From positions 16,379,353-16,443,352 of the forward strand of contig CM055105.1 in NCBI GenBank assembly GCA_029204225.1: a stretch of DNA of 64,000 bases, in the 5' to 3' direction. Origin of the DNA: Diphasiastrum complanatum (taxonomy: Eukaryota > Streptophyta > Lycopodiopsida > Lycopodiales > Lycopodiaceae). Shown in pieces: positions 22,131-55,960 of the stretch. The first letter of the stretch is position 1; every line of letters begins with the position of its first letter. The notes under the pieces were generated by a model that made no database searches, had not been told where the DNA came from, and worked only from the letters and a program-made list of their open reading frames with translations. Position numbers and translations under genes: made by a program.

Positions 22131-22576
22131 TATAGTCCCACATATGAAAGTATTGAAATTTAATCAGTGCCCCCACATGTTCTTTAAATAAATTTCTTTT
22201 ATTATTCAAACAAAGCAACACCAAGTTTAAATTGTATATGACAATGTTAAGCATTTGTTGAATAGCCTAGCGTTGACCACGACTTGGATGATGCGCAAAG
22301 CCAACAACCCACCTCATTGCTAACAATGTCATAAATATATGAAAAAACAAAGATGAAAAGGTGACAATCAAGGTAACGACGATCTCCAAGCATTATACAT
22401 TTGACTTGTATTTTATCTTCCTAATATTTTTTTGGCTATTGGATTGAGTGATTTTCCCATGTCTTTTTTGAGTAGCCAACCACCGTTATGTCAATGCCAA
22501 GTTTCACAACATCAGAATAGATGAGTGTGAAAAAAAGACTATGATATATTGAACATCCATATGTAGGGTAGTCTAT
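22131..22576. other. No gene seen
   Basis: AT-rich sequence without motif, repeat or supported ORF. Confidence 0.4.
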
Positions 22577-23019
22577 GGGCGGGTATTAAAATTTTTGATA
22601 CCAGCCGGGTTAGGGTTTTGCACTTTTTTTGAAAAAGTTAATACCAGTTGAGTATCAATATAAGGAAGTATACAAGTTGTAAACTAGTATAAACCGAGCT
22701 AGTATCACAAGGGTGATATCAACCAGTTATCAACCTGGGTATAGACATGTACGAATTGCTAAAAATACTCTTCCAAAGGATATTATCATTATTTAAATAT
22801 CAAAAATCTGAAATATCAAAAATAAAATTGCTATCATTATTTAGATATAAAAAATCTGAAATATCAATAATGGGTATCAATATGAATAGTAAGATAGTTA
22901 ATACTAAGATATCCGAATCTAAACCCTGCTATTACAAAATCAAATACCAATCGGGTAGGTTTTGTGATACCATGTTAATACCCATTATTGATACCAACCG
23001 AGACCCTATATACCCGCCC
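22577..23019. mobile_element. MITE-like element with GGGCGGGTAT inverted ends
   Basis: GGGCGGGTAT at 22,577-22,586 and its exact inverse ATACCCGCCC at 23,010-23,019 bound a 443-base AT-rich stretch full of GATACC/GGTATC words. It has no coding capacity. An internal duplication of about 50 bases (about 22,780-22,872) repeats AAAAATCTGAAATATCAA. No target-site duplication is obvious, so the call is tentative. Confidence 0.5.
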
Positions 23020-25112
23020 AACATTGGTCTTTACCAGATCTACGCATAGCACCTCTTGCCAAAAAAATCTATTCTTTGTGATGACTCTATACTCATCATA
23101 ACATACTTCCACCATGACATCTTCTCATCACAATATTGGTAGGAGGAACATAATTGCAAATGAGTTGCATGTCTCACATCTTTTCATTTGCTTTGGACAT
23201 GTTCATAATGTCAACCGACATATTTCAATTAAATTTGCAAGCAACTTTTTTCGAGTCATAAGAACTCACAAAACTAGTAATGTTGAGTTTGCCACCAAGA
23301 CACATTCTCTGGCATTTTTTACCTTGAATATATTCCTTGTGGTTCACTTTATAACAAAACTACTATCATAATCTGTTTGCAACTATCATCATTCAAATGA
23401 GCAAAACTACAAAGAAATTTTAACTATAGCAGTTTCACTTAAACAAATGTAAAACTTTTTCTCAAAATTAAGTTTTTCTAGCCCCAACATCTCAATGAGA
23501 CGATTTTCATAGATAGGTTTACGCATAAACACACTGATCTCAGATGCCCTGTTGGCATTGTTGGTTGCTCTGTGATTTGTTTCAAACTCATGACTTAAAT
23601 GGCCCTCATTGAAATTCTAGTGAAAGACCAACCAGGTTTTCTTTATTTGATTCAAAGCCTTGTAACTACTGCTCATAAGCTTGCAACTACAGCTGAACCA
23701 AGGCCTAACATTTTGTGCCCTGCACTTTAAGTGCTTGATTTCAAATAGTCATCAACCAACGATGTCATGAAGCACTTTTGCACTCAGCAGCAGAAGTATT
23801 ACTCTTATGTGCAACCATCAAAATGAGTGGTTAGTTGCGAGGTTACTATTTCAAGCTCATTCATTGATCGCTACCATACAGTCAATAATGTCAGAGCACA
23901 ACACACCATCCCCAAATCATCCAAAATCACACAACAAAACATAGAAAGTCCATGGGCTCTTGAAGCATGCATTCCAATTACTGATATCATTAATCCTGCA
24001 CGACAGACTATATGGTCTATCTCTGAAATTCTGAATATCAGTCTTTGATGTATAATTTAAACTCTTGCAGGCTGGGCTCGTATGTGAGCAAATACAAACT
24101 GTCAAGAATAAACCAAGTCTCACTTCATTGAATTAGCAGCTATGAGAACCTAACAATATCAATATTCAATGTGGCATTTATTGCATTTCTAGATTTCTAG
24201 AAAAAAAACACATCACCTAGAGAAGTATCATGCTTGAAATTCAAATATCCTCAAACAATATCATGAGTTAGCTCCAAACTTTCTCGTTTCCACACACTTT
24301 GCGTGTGTGTTGTTTTGAGATCCACACATCCACATGCACATGAATGGTGTGTGTGTGTGTGTGTGTGTGTGCGTGCACGCCCGTTGCACATGAGTGCATG
24401 CGTACGTGTGCATATCGCAAGCTCACTTTCATTGTGCCACAGAACAGACCACTGTGCCTTGCAGACTCCCTGCAGAGGGTCAGGCATCAAGAATAGAAAT
24501 GACAATGGAAGCTTTTTTGGCATTATATAAAGCTCATCTACGGTGCCAAAACGACAAACTCCTTATTGTGACAGTGACTTCTTTCTGGTACCTGACATGC
24601 AAAAATTCTCACATAGTAGTTTCTCTCGTAAACAATTCAATGGGAACTTTCAGGACCAAAATATTGAAACTGATCAGGATAAGTTAAATATATTTGTAGG
24701 TTCTAATTTTTATCAGGTATCATGGCGACAATGGGAATGGTCATCTTGTACATTGATTGTATCGTTGCCCCTACCCTTTGAACGTTTACGAAACACTAAT
24801 GTGCCATGAAAGTTATGAAGATGTGCCAAAATGATTGTCATTTGAACATAGTCAATGAAAGTGGTTGAACCATATTCAGGGATAAATAACAATGATAAAA
24901 TCCAGGGGAAATTGCAACATTTTCAAACTCATTCACTGTAGTGAGAATGTCTGAGAGAAAACTTAGGAACATCAGTTATCACCCAATGATAGTCCAATCA
25001 AGAAACCTAATCAGTAATAAGACTTACTTCATATATCAATTGTCAATAGCAGGCAGCAGAAAGAGCTCACTCTGTAAAATCTCAAATATCTATCGAAGTG
25101 GAGAAATAGACA
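23020..25112. other. Intergenic, 3' of the UBC27 gene
   Basis: AT-rich. The only structure seen is the (GT)n microsatellite at 24,347. The 3' UTR of UBC27 must lie in the part next to 25,112, but its end could not be placed. Open frames here (for example 24,303-24,530) are low-complexity. Confidence 0.4.
24347..24371. repeat. (GT)n microsatellite
   Basis: Run of 12 GT repeats followed by GCGTGCACGC. Confidence 0.95.
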
Positions 25113-46173
<21,061 letters not shown>

Positions 46174-47060
46174 TTTGTCCCCTCTTCAGATTCCAGCAAA
46201 CTGACAATATGCCCTAATCCCAGACAACTCTCGCTGCAGGCCCTCAGGACTCCTTCAAGAGGTTTAGAAAAACGTCAATTTCACATTGCAGAGCGACAAC
46301 TACTACACTGCATTTTGCAACTAAAGAATCGCTTACAGAGTCAGAGGGCATGACATAAGCTTACTGTAAATATATATTCTGCAAATAGGCTCACAAATAA
46401 CCCTGCTTTCAAATTCTCCTGACAATATTTAACCTTTTCAGGATCCTGAACGTGATTTCAACAGCTTCGCCGTGTTTAATATGAGATCCTTAATGGATTC
46501 CAAAGGATTTGAAAGAAGCTTCGTGCAAATGGACAATTTGCCCTAATTCTAATGAGAGTCCAATATACTCTGATATAAACTAGCAATTCGCTTAAGCAGA
46601 CACAAAAACTGCACTCTTCATACGGAACCTCGACAGGCAACAAGATCTCAAGTTTCAAATCTAGAAAAAATACGATTCAAGATACACCGCAAACAGTACC
46701 CACAGGGTCTCCATTATAATCAGAACTTACTCTCTCTACTTCTTCTTTGTTTGATCGTCTACCCCCGTGACTTTACCTTGAACACCAAAACCTCTCGGAA
46801 CAGAAGCAAACCTGGCTTTTGCCTTTGAAGCATCAAATTCTACGCATTCTGATACTACAGCATCAAACCTACAGAAACAGTAACATATAACAAGAACAAT
46901 ACCTCTATCTTCCGGCTGCTGCTGCTGGGTAACACAGAGTCCAGACTGCAATTCACCCTCTACTCCCCATATCTACTACTACGACCGCTCGCGCGCTCTC
47001 CTGTCTCCCTCTCTCTCCCCTTCCTTTTGCAATCATTTCCGTTTAATTTTCTTTAGACTT
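46174..47060 (-). promoter_or_regulatory. Putative 5' UTR and promoter of UBC27
   Basis: Upstream of the ATG the minus strand has no long ORF. A possible 5' UTR exon ends at 46,903 with donor AGAG|GTATTG, after a purine-rich GAGAGAGAGG stretch at about 47,000-47,025, common in plant 5' leaders. Likely acceptors lie between 46,240 and 46,180. The exact transcription start cannot be seen. Confidence 0.35.
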
Positions 47061-48283
47061 CCGTTTAAATTCTTTTCCTCTTCCGTTCGCACCGTCTGAT
47101 TTCACTCGGCAGCTTTTACCCTATTCCCAGACCTAAATTGAACCTAACCCTAATCCTGCTCCATCTCAGGCCTCGAAGCTGCTTATTAGGGCAAAGGTGT
47201 AACCCTCGCCGATGGGTTTGCCAGGTGTTTTATTTTGGACGCACGAGTGATGAAGAACGATGGGGTATTGTATCACAAAGCCATTACTTACAATGTCATA
47301 TTGTTTTTATATTTTATGTTATTTCAATGTCGTTGTTGAATGTTGAGGCTTTGTGAATGATTTGTGTCGGTTTATGAAAAATTGCATTTCCAACAAATGA
47401 AAATCAAAGTTTTGAAATATATGAAAAAAGTACGTGCTTGTGCATTTTTGACGTATTTCTTGTAAGCAAATTACATCAAAATTCATTAAGGGGTCAGCAG
47501 ATTCCAGATCAACAAAGTATTTTTGTAAGGATATCGTGTTATGATGAGGTGTGTGCTTACCTATTGGTTAAATATGTACTGTGTCGAGGAAAATCAAAAT
47601 ATCCCTTTCAGGTTTCTTAAATTTGCCCATCACTAACCACGTAGGTTAGACTGAGAACAGATTAAAATGGTAATCAGTTTACCAGTGTTGGTTGCCCTAC
47701 CAAGGCGTGGATCACTCCACACACCTAGCTTCCATTGCAATCAGGATCGATTCACTCTGATTACCCAACAGCCAGCAACTGTGCCCTGCCTTGCTTCATC
47801 AAGCGAGAAAATTATCAAGGGGTGAAAACGCTGGTTTGTAGAAAGGAACAGAGCGAACTGTCCAAGACTAAACAGATTGGTTGCCGAAAACTCCATTGGT
47901 GAGCACTTGAAGTTGGCGCAATTTTTTTAAATTTTTTCAGCTCAAAGGAACGGATCTACAAAGCATTAATAGTGAAGAACGGGAGCTTGATCAAGCCAGC
48001 CACTTTGTTCTTGGTACCACCGTGTTGCTGAATTAGCTGCCTTTGGTAGAACTCCTCACATTGCCTATTTTCGAGAAAGGATTCAGGTTTTCCTTGATCC
48101 ATGCAATTTGGCAAAACAGGCGGAGCTTCCTTGTTCTTAAGGAGTTTATTGGGCAAAAATTCTTTTTGTTGCTGCCAATCTACCAATCGACTTCTGATCA
48201 ATTGGGGATCAACCAACAACTACACTGTCTAAAGAACTCCATGCAAAGCTAAAAGTACTCATGGACATGATTAATTTCATATG

Positions 48284-48415
48284 TAGCTGCTTCTGATATA
48301 AATTGACTGGAGGCTGCTTCTGATACGAGTTGACTGTCCATATGTGGTTGCTGCTGCTTCTGATACAAACTGATTGTTCATATGTTCATATGCGGCTGCT
48401 TCTGATACAAACTGG
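48284..48415. repeat. Short imperfect tandem repeat
   Basis: GCTGCTTCTGATA(C/T)(A/G)A.TTGA(C/T)TG recurs about four times at irregular spacing of 30-50 bases, in part with CATATG.GGTTGC between. Confidence 0.7.
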
Positions 48416-49188
48416 ATTGTAGAAGAAAAAGGACCTTTCTACAACAACAAAGTATTGCAGGCAGGTTCACCCTATAGAACCTGCATCATTTAGAAGAAAA
48501 GAGAAAACGTATCTACAGTAGTTCGATTGCTAAATTGGTGGCAATATAAAGTAGATTGGCAAGTGAACCGTGAGCAGATTTCCAACCAGCTTTTTTCTTC
48601 CCATCACTTTTCATTTTTGAGTATAACGGAATCAACTCTGGGAGACTTTGAGAAACGATATCTTTGGAGATTTTGAAGACATTATAAGAGAAATTATTCT
48701 TATTTTCAATGGATGATTGCAATGCGGGCGTTCACAGTATGGATCAACATGCAATTCAACCCAAAATGAGTGCAAGTCAACACAAAAAGAGACCTGCTTT
48801 ACCATCCCTTCCATCCCCACCCCTCTCTAATTGTCCTCGCCATGAATCACCCTTTGTTGCATCTCTTCCTTCGCCTGCACCGTATCGTCCCCCACATATT
48901 TGTTCTTCTGTTTCTTCTTATTTGCCATCCATTCTATCTACCTTGGAGGAGGTGAATGGAGAGCTCGTGCACGACCAAGATGTATGCTAGCTTGAGGCAG
49001 GAGATGGCTGAGAGCCTAGGCAATGGTATGGGACACTATTTAGGTCAGATCCCGTTTGATACGATCACAAGCCCGGGCATAGAGAGTGGACCCAGATTAG
49101 GTCCTACGGTGGGGTGGAACGTGAATCATTCGGTCTCTTGTGTTAATCGGCACCTGGAGGTTTGCAGTAAGTAGAGTGTTGTAACATA

Positions 49189-49201
49189 TGGTATCAGAGC
49201 C
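49189..49201 (+). other. Isolated tRNA-Met primer-site sequence
   Basis: TGGTATCAGAGCC preceded by GTTGTAACA, which looks like an LTR end. This suggests a 5' LTR just upstream (right end at about 49,186), but no partner LTR or gag was found. Confidence 0.5.
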
Positions 49202-51071
49202 ACTGCATGCAAAAATTAGGTGTGTTGATCCATAGTTTATTTCTTGTAAGTTACGATGCATTTGACAAAATTCAATTCGGGCTTGAAACATGTTGTTTAT
49301 GCACTTTCTTGTTCCTTCCATTGTTTTCTAAAAATTTATTTTTTTTCAAAAAAATAGTTGTGGGGCCCTCAGAGCTGATCCACATGGACGAACAGGTGGC
49401 AGCTTCCCTCGGAAATCAATTCCGCTCAACTTCTGAAGGTTGGATTGCAGTTCCGCAGACCCCCCTCTTAAAAAAAAGGTAGTTTGACCAATTCCATTGA
49501 CCAAAATCATGGAACAGATCTGTCCATTGGGAGAGAAGGGAAAAACCAAAGAGAGAACTCTGTGTTCTGCTTGTGTAGCCCGTGGAACAGGGCAGGACAA
49601 CGAAAAAGGTAAGGGGAAGGGGTGTGACTGGGCGCAAGTTGGCTGGAAGAGTTGGTAGGTGGCCCAAGTGACATATGTGGAGGCCTAGGTGGCGAGGAAA
49701 AGCCTGTTGGATTTATCTCCTCTACTCTCCTTAATCCTATGTTAATCTACCTCCATTCATGCTGCTGTATTTTACCTATGTTGTCGGACAATCTGCATAT
49801 GTACGTGTAAAATAAGACAGGCGAAAAACGCAACTGCTTGCATAAATACAAGTAAATTTCCACAGGCGAAAAAGGCGACATTGTGTTTTTACACGTGATT
49901 TGTGACAAGCAAAAAAAGTGACACTGCCCTACGTATACAAATGCTGAAGGTGCCCTAATGGAAAAGCGAACATACCTTGTAAATCAAATTTTAAGGCATT
50001 TGTCAGAGTGTCGCATTTTTCGCATCTTCACCAACGTTCATTTCAACGAAGACTGATGTCGCGGCCTTCTCACGCTCGTCCCATGCAACTATGCAATCAG
50101 ATTTGACAACGATAGCAGCCATCCACGATCTCCCACAAACAACACATCCACTTTGTACTTTTTTCATGTGCACACCTGTAACATTATGTATATATATTGG
50201 ATACCATCTGCGTAGTCAGTGTGAAAAATATAACATGTATCAGAAGCATATCAGAGCCTATAGACGAAATAGATGCTTTTGCACATCGATTCTTTGTATT
50301 GTCAATAATAGGTTAATTCTTTTTTACAGATTGGATTAGTTTTGTGAAGCACGCGGTTTCATCCGCTATTGTCTTGTGCTCACCTGCATTTTTGACCTGT
50401 ATATTTCGCTATATTAAATCTGATACAACTCTATTTGTTCTACGTTCAGATTTGCGTCAATTTTGCAATGCTTTTCTACATTCTGTCTGACTTTCTTATT
50501 GCTTAATTTGGTAGTCTATTCTTCGCGAATTATTATTAGTCTAGTTGTTCGCGACTAGTATTTAGTCTTGTCTTTTGCAACTGATTCGCGATTGACAATC
50601 AGTCTAGCTTTTCACGACGAATTATCATTCTGATTTCATGCTTAATGTTTGGCTACGTAATCAGATCGAACGTGATTTCTATCACTAACGTTCTGTTCAA
50701 GTCTGATAGGCGTAGTCATGCTTAGGGAAAGAGTGAGATAGCTCATTCCGCTGCGCACGAACACTTTCCATTCGTGTTTGTTTTTTTTTTGAGCTATTTT
50801 CGTTTCTCAGTCACACCCTCTTTTCCCAACAAAACCACTTGGCAAGTTGTAGGCAGACATGGAGAGGGAGGCATGCTTCTCCTATGCATGAGTTTTCTTG
50901 TGAAGAAGAGGTGGAGGGCTAGTGCATCCTTCTTCTTGCTCTCTCGTATTCCTTTTGACAGCCATGGACAATACCATTTGGTTGTGTAGAGACAACAAGA
51001 GTAGTCTTGTACCTACCTTTCTTGAGTTGCTTTTGATCTCTATCATATCACTATTTCTTAATTCACCTCTC

Positions 51072-52101
51072 TGTTGGGGGTATTCCCAACGAATTGAGAA
51101 TAAATAAAATCGACCAATAAAATGTGTTGCTAGGGCATGGCATCCTGCACGTATAAGCTCATGGCCCAATGAGCACGCAAGCTTCAGTGTAAATAAAGTA
51201 AAATAGGCTTGGGCCTTTGAATTAAAATAAAACTAGAGGCCCAAAGTCATTTTTTAAACTTAGAGATTACTTTTTAGAGTTGGCTCCAAATTGGGACTCA
51301 CATGAATCTTGTGAATTTCAATGTACTTTTTGTGGACCCTTGGATCAAGTTGGGTCCATGATGAATGGATAGGATCAATATAAAATATTAGCCAATAGGA
51401 TTTTGGGGGCAAGGGCCTTCCCCATTTTATAAAAAGGCACCATTTGAACACTATTTTCATGCTTAATAGAGGAGGAGACTCTATCATTTTGAGAGCTCAA
51501 GCATCCTCATTTGCTAATCACTCTTGCTTATGCTATTGTTGTGATTGCTTGTTATTTCCATTTCCCATGCTTTTTGGTTTATGCTAGTTAAGGTTTTTCC
51601 ATGAGCTAACCTCCATCTCATCTCTCTCTCTTTCTCTCTTCTCCTTCTTCTTCTTCTTCTATTCTATCCTCTCTCTTCACCCAAAATCATGATGAAGTTA
51701 GTTAGGGGAGTAGAGTTAGTGTGAGTAGAGTTAGGGGAGGTAGAGTTAGATGACAAGTAGGAAACTAACTAAAAGTAGCATCAATGCATAGTTAGGTACC
51801 TATCCAGTGAACTAACCCTTGTTGACAGGCGGGAGGGTTATTCAACGCAAGATATTCGACCCTAACCGCATCCACATTACCACCGCAAACCACCCTTTTC
51901 ACCCGTCCCAACCGCAATAGTCCGGCCTCGCCCCATCATGACTACACACCGACTGCCTCTGCATAGCACCTCCACTGCACGCAAACATTCGCTAAAACCG
52001 CACTCACCTGTCTCCACCGCAATCAACGCCACAGATCACAACACACCGCAATCGACCGCTGACACCACACTCAATCGCCGCACCCGTAAACACCGCATAC
52101 A
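51072..52101 (+). repeat. 5' LTR of element C
   Basis: TGTTGGGGGTATTCCC to CGCATACA, just before a primer site. TTTATAAAAAGG at about 51,427 is a likely promoter TATA box. A TCTTCTTCTTC run (about 51,640-51,660) and a CCGCA-rich end are notable. The boundary at the left rests on TGTTG and on the analogy with the LTR of B. Confidence 0.65.
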
Positions 52102-52105
52102 ACCG

Positions 52106-52124
52106 TAGCGCCGTTGCCGGGGAT
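52106..52124 (+). other. tRNA-Asp primer binding site of element C
   Basis: TAGCGCCGTTGCCGGGGAT is the complement of the 3' end of plant tRNA-Asp with one mismatch. Confidence 0.85.
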
Positions 52125-52439
52125 AGGTTTTCACTAACTAGCTTAGTTGCATTTTAGCTATTTTCTTGCTTTTTAGAGTAGTTTTAGGTAGATTTTTGGG
52201 AGTTTAGAGTTGGTTTTCTATATTGTTTTGTGTTTGGACTATTCACAGCTAGCGAAGGAGGTGTGAGAGGGTAGAGGAGGCCCTGAACAGCCTCTAAGGG
52301 CTTGAAACCCAAACCAACCAGCCAAAAAATCCAAAAAACACACCAATCTATATTCTGGAGAGAGAAAGAGCTTAAAATCTCATCAAATTTTTATATCTCC
52401 AAAACCAATGTGAATTAACCCTTGCATGACTGGCAGCAG

Positions 52440-53200
52440 CTCCAGGGTACTATCCCAGACCTACATAGAAGCCTGCGAGAGTTAGTTCCAAGCAAATTGC
52501 AAAAATCAGAGAAAAATTATAAAAAATTCAAAAAACCTTTGAAAAAGTCCAAAAAAATCCAAATCTTCACCAGAACTCTCACAGAGCCCTCTGAAGTTCC
52601 ATCTCAGTGAGACATGACACTGAAAAGCTTGCGAAAGTTAGTTTGATGTCTAAGTGTCTGTGCAAGAGTTTCCAATGAAAAAAAGACGGGAAAGTACCAG
52701 AGAACCCTCGTAGACACCAAATTTTTCAACTCCAGTGGGCAAGAACTCTCGCAGAAGATTTTGAAGTTCCATCTTAGTGAGACAAGGACACAGAAAAGCC
52801 TGCGAGAGTTAGTTTGATTCCAGTGAGCAGAAAATTGGGTTTAAGTGCTAAAAAATCACTAAAAAGTGAAGATCGAGCCAATTCTTCCAGTAAGAACTCT
52901 CGCAGACTCTCTCAATCAATTTAGAGTGATAATTTCCATCAGTGATGAAGCCTACGAGAGTTAGTTTTGAGATTTGGTGAAGATCATGCCAAAATAGTGG
53001 TTCTGGACCCTCGCATATAGTGAAATTTTCATTTAGTGCGAGAGTTAACTCTTGTAGAGAATTCCATAGTGAGATCTGATCCAGGTCCATCTATTGTGTT
53101 CCTTGAGAGAGTCACTTCCCAAAGATCTGAGAGATATCAAGTTTTTTATCTGCAAAAATAGTTAAAGAACTCTCGCACAGCAACCCTCGCAGACTAGATC
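52440..53200 (+). repeat. Leader of C: field of complementary 10-12-base words
   Basis: The words AACTCTCGCAGA and CTGCGAGAGTTAGTT, which are complementary to each other, recur with small changes at least ten times: for example at about 52,471, 52,742, 52,800, 52,896, 52,952, 53,040, 53,167 and 53,185. Between them stand repeated GAAGTTCCATC(T)CAGTGAGACA words (about 52,595 and 52,765). Further copies occur at 56,735-56,830. Neighbouring opposite words could pair into hairpins. Confidence 0.75.
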
Positions 53201-53201
53201 A

Positions 53202-55078
53202 ATGGAAATATCTACATTAGATCCAGCTACTGTCAAAATCTCAGGTCAATCAGTGCAAGGAGTAAGAAGTTATCAAGGAAAAACCATCGTAAAAGGCCTA
53301 AATTTCACTTCCAACCGATCAGATTGATCAGATCCTTAAGATCCAGATTGCATTCCACTGTACAAGCAAGATCCAACCACTTTGGAACCCACCATCGGAT
53401 GAATCTGAGATCGGGACGATCAATAGCACAAAGGATAACAAATCAAGCACCACACCTTCCTAGATTAATAGTTGTGCAACAAGAGGCTGAGCCGAAACCA
53501 GTACCAATGAATCCAATGGGCCAACCCGTACCTGTCGCTCCCTTGCAAGCAGTCCAGAGAGCACCTCAGATGGAAATACCAAAATACGACGGATCATCAG
53601 ATCCCATCCGATTCCTCCAGATCTACGAGCAAGCTTGTGAAATCTACAGCGAACAGAGACCTGCGGAAAAGCTGATGCTGTTTCCCATGTCCTTATTGGT
53701 AGTAGCTCACGATTGGTTTTTCAACTTGTCAGAGGAAGAAAAATCCACCTGGGAAGCGGTTAAGATGGCTCTGATTACGTGCTTTAAACCAAAAAAGTTC
53801 CTGGAAGACCCATTTCTCCTGCTGAGTAAAGTCAAGATGGGAAAACGAGAAAGGGTCAGGGACTATATTGAACGGGTCAAACATCTACAATCCGAGTGCA
53901 GTGCAGCCCTAACTCCCGATCATGTGGTGATCATGTGGTTCCTAGCCGGACTACCACGAAGCATCAAAAGAGAACTGAAATGACGGGAGCAGTATGCTAC
54001 TCCACAAGAAGCTATGGAAGATGCCATCAGGGAAGAGGACGAGGGATCTGACGACGAATATCCATCCACCCACACTCCTCTCGTTAGCATCGACATCATC
54101 AAACGCATTTGCTCTATCCATAGAACTGTTGTTGGAGCAAATGACAAAATTACACAAACAGCAGATGGAGCAACTTACGGCGCAGTTTGACCAGAAACTG
54201 AAAGCCTTACAGGGAGCTGTAGCAGTAACGCTACATCAATCGGAACCAAACCAGCTACAGTATCCAAGCCGAGAGAATGTATGGTGTTCAATGTGCACGC
54301 AAAACCATACAACGAATGAGTGTCCACTCCTAAAGCAAAATCTGAGACTGACACATAGATTCTGCCATCTGTGCAATGCAACATCGCATGATACGACATT
54401 TTGCCCATTTAACCCCCGAATTGTTCAACAGAAGAGAAGTCCTTATCAAACTTCTTATCTATACCATCAAGGGGCACCGAACGCGGCACCGAGGTACGGT
54501 GCACCGAATCAACAACAGCGTATGGCCTTACCTACACCACTAGGGCCAACCAATCAACAAGTGGCCCATGTAAACATGACAGCAGTGGAACCAGAGATGC
54601 AAATGCCACCTCAACCTGAGCAGCAGCAATGGTAAGGACCAGATGAACCATTTATGGATCCTGCCATAAATGAATATGTTGCAGCCTACGCAGCTCAAAC
54701 TCAGCGTCAAGGCAGAAGAAATTACGGCTGCTACGGATGTGGCGAAGGACACAGAATCACGAAATGTCCCTACAAGGGACAATATACATCCTTTTGCCGA
54801 GAATGCGGTTATGGACACTGTTTCAAGAATTGTCCATTTAAACCTGGAACCAATGCACCTCTCAACCTCATTGCGATACAACAACTAGCAGTTCCAGCAG
54901 GTATGCCATCGGAAAGACACCAATTTCATGCCCCTGTGTTAGCTGTCACGCGAGCACAGAAGAGGAAGGAAGTGGCTCCCTCACCACCACCCTCGGTCAC
55001 TGACAACCAACCCTCAACTTCAGCGCCATATCCGGATGTGCGGGAAGAAAGAAGACAGTACCATAAAATAAGACACTA
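53202..55078 (+). pseudogene. Gag of element C with four zinc knuckles, frameshifted
   Basis: ATG 53,202 opens a frame of about 45 codons that shifts near 53,330 into the main gag frame. The capsid (Retrotrans_gag) core includes MEIPKYDGSSDPIRFLQIYE, AHDWFFNLSEEEKSTWEAVK and RVRDYIERVKHLQSECSAAL, then a TGA at 53,981. After a further shift the nucleocapsid part has CSMCTQNHTTNEC, CHLCNATSHDTTFC, CYGCGEGHRITKC and CRECGYGHCFKNC, with a stop at 54,633 between the second and third. Three of the four use C-x2-C-x3-H-x4-C spacing, one less than the usual retroviral type. Gag coats the element RNA. The breaks make it inactive, but codon content is well preserved. Confidence 0.85.
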
Positions 55079-55390
55079 GGTACAGAAAGCACAAGTGGAG
55101 GAAAAAGAGCAGAAAAGAGATAATCCCATGGAACCTCCAGTTGGCGACATACGGGAACCACAAGCGGGCTCACCACTACACACTGATCAGAATGATTGGT
55201 TGCACCAGCATGAACCACCTTTTCACATGGTGGAGTCTGAGGAATTACGCACTGAAAGGCTCACACTTTTACTAGCGAGTCGTGCTAGTTTAACACTTTA
55301 AGAACTACTGTGGATTGCACCACAAGCGAAAAGCCTTCTAGTTGAATGGGCCAAATCGGATGAGGAGCCAGTAGTGCCTGAGCCCATATA

Positions 55391-55960
55391 TTGTACGGGC
55401 GAGACTATGAAGAAACAAGTAACGTCCTCCACATCGGAGCAGCATGGGAAAGTGAGGAACACAACATCACTTTGCCAATCAAACACAAGAGATACGAGGA
55501 CGAGGCAACAATAGTAGATGGAGGATCAGGTGTCAATTTGATCTCCCCTGATTTGTATGAAAAATGGGGTTTACAAGGATTGAAGCCAGCAAGATTCACC
55601 ATCAAGCTGGCGGATCAATCCTGTGTGAAGCCAAAAGGTGTAGTTGCTGATATCCTTGTAAAAATAACAGGCATGTAGTTTGTCACTTTTGTAGTCATGG
55701 ATATACATGAATCTCCAACTGCATACCATGTGTTACTTGAAAGACCATGGTTGAGGACTGTGCAAGTAGTACACAACTGGGGTACGTGAAAACTCACCTT
55801 CGAGAACAAAGAGCAGGCTATAAAGGTCGATCCAACCACATGGGCGGTGAAACCTATTGCACCCAAGGTTGATGATGGATCATCTATGATAGATCACATG
55901 ATTAATCGCCCAAGGCCAGCCAAGGGAGGTCACTATGATTCAGAGACGGATGTCGTGAGA
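55391..55960 (+). pseudogene. Retropepsin-like protease of element C
   Basis: ATIVDGGSGVNLISPDLYEK is the active-site region with D-G-G at the catalytic triad. After a TAG at 55,676, VVMDIHESPTAYHVLLERPW gives the C-terminal segment with the LL-x-RPW motif usual in gypsy proteases. Stops at 55,676, 55,788 and 55,960 inactivate it. The linker 55,079-55,390 is in the gag-pol junction. Confidence 0.7.

Larger units (their letters stand above)
47061..51071. other. Intergenic repeats, no gene seen
   Basis: No supported ORF. Contains a small minisatellite (48,284-48,415), an isolated tRNA-Met primer-site sequence (49,189-49,201) and a stretch at 50,719-50,779 that recurs inverted at 1-63. Confidence 0.45.

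Noticed and set aside
24251-24530. Overlapping ORFs on both strands near the (GT)n run
   Set aside because: His/Thr/Cys/Val-rich translations come from the microsatellite.
47138-47356. ORF upstream of UBC27 in the opposite direction
   Set aside because: No motif, no codon bias or start context. A bidirectional promoter cannot be argued from this alone.
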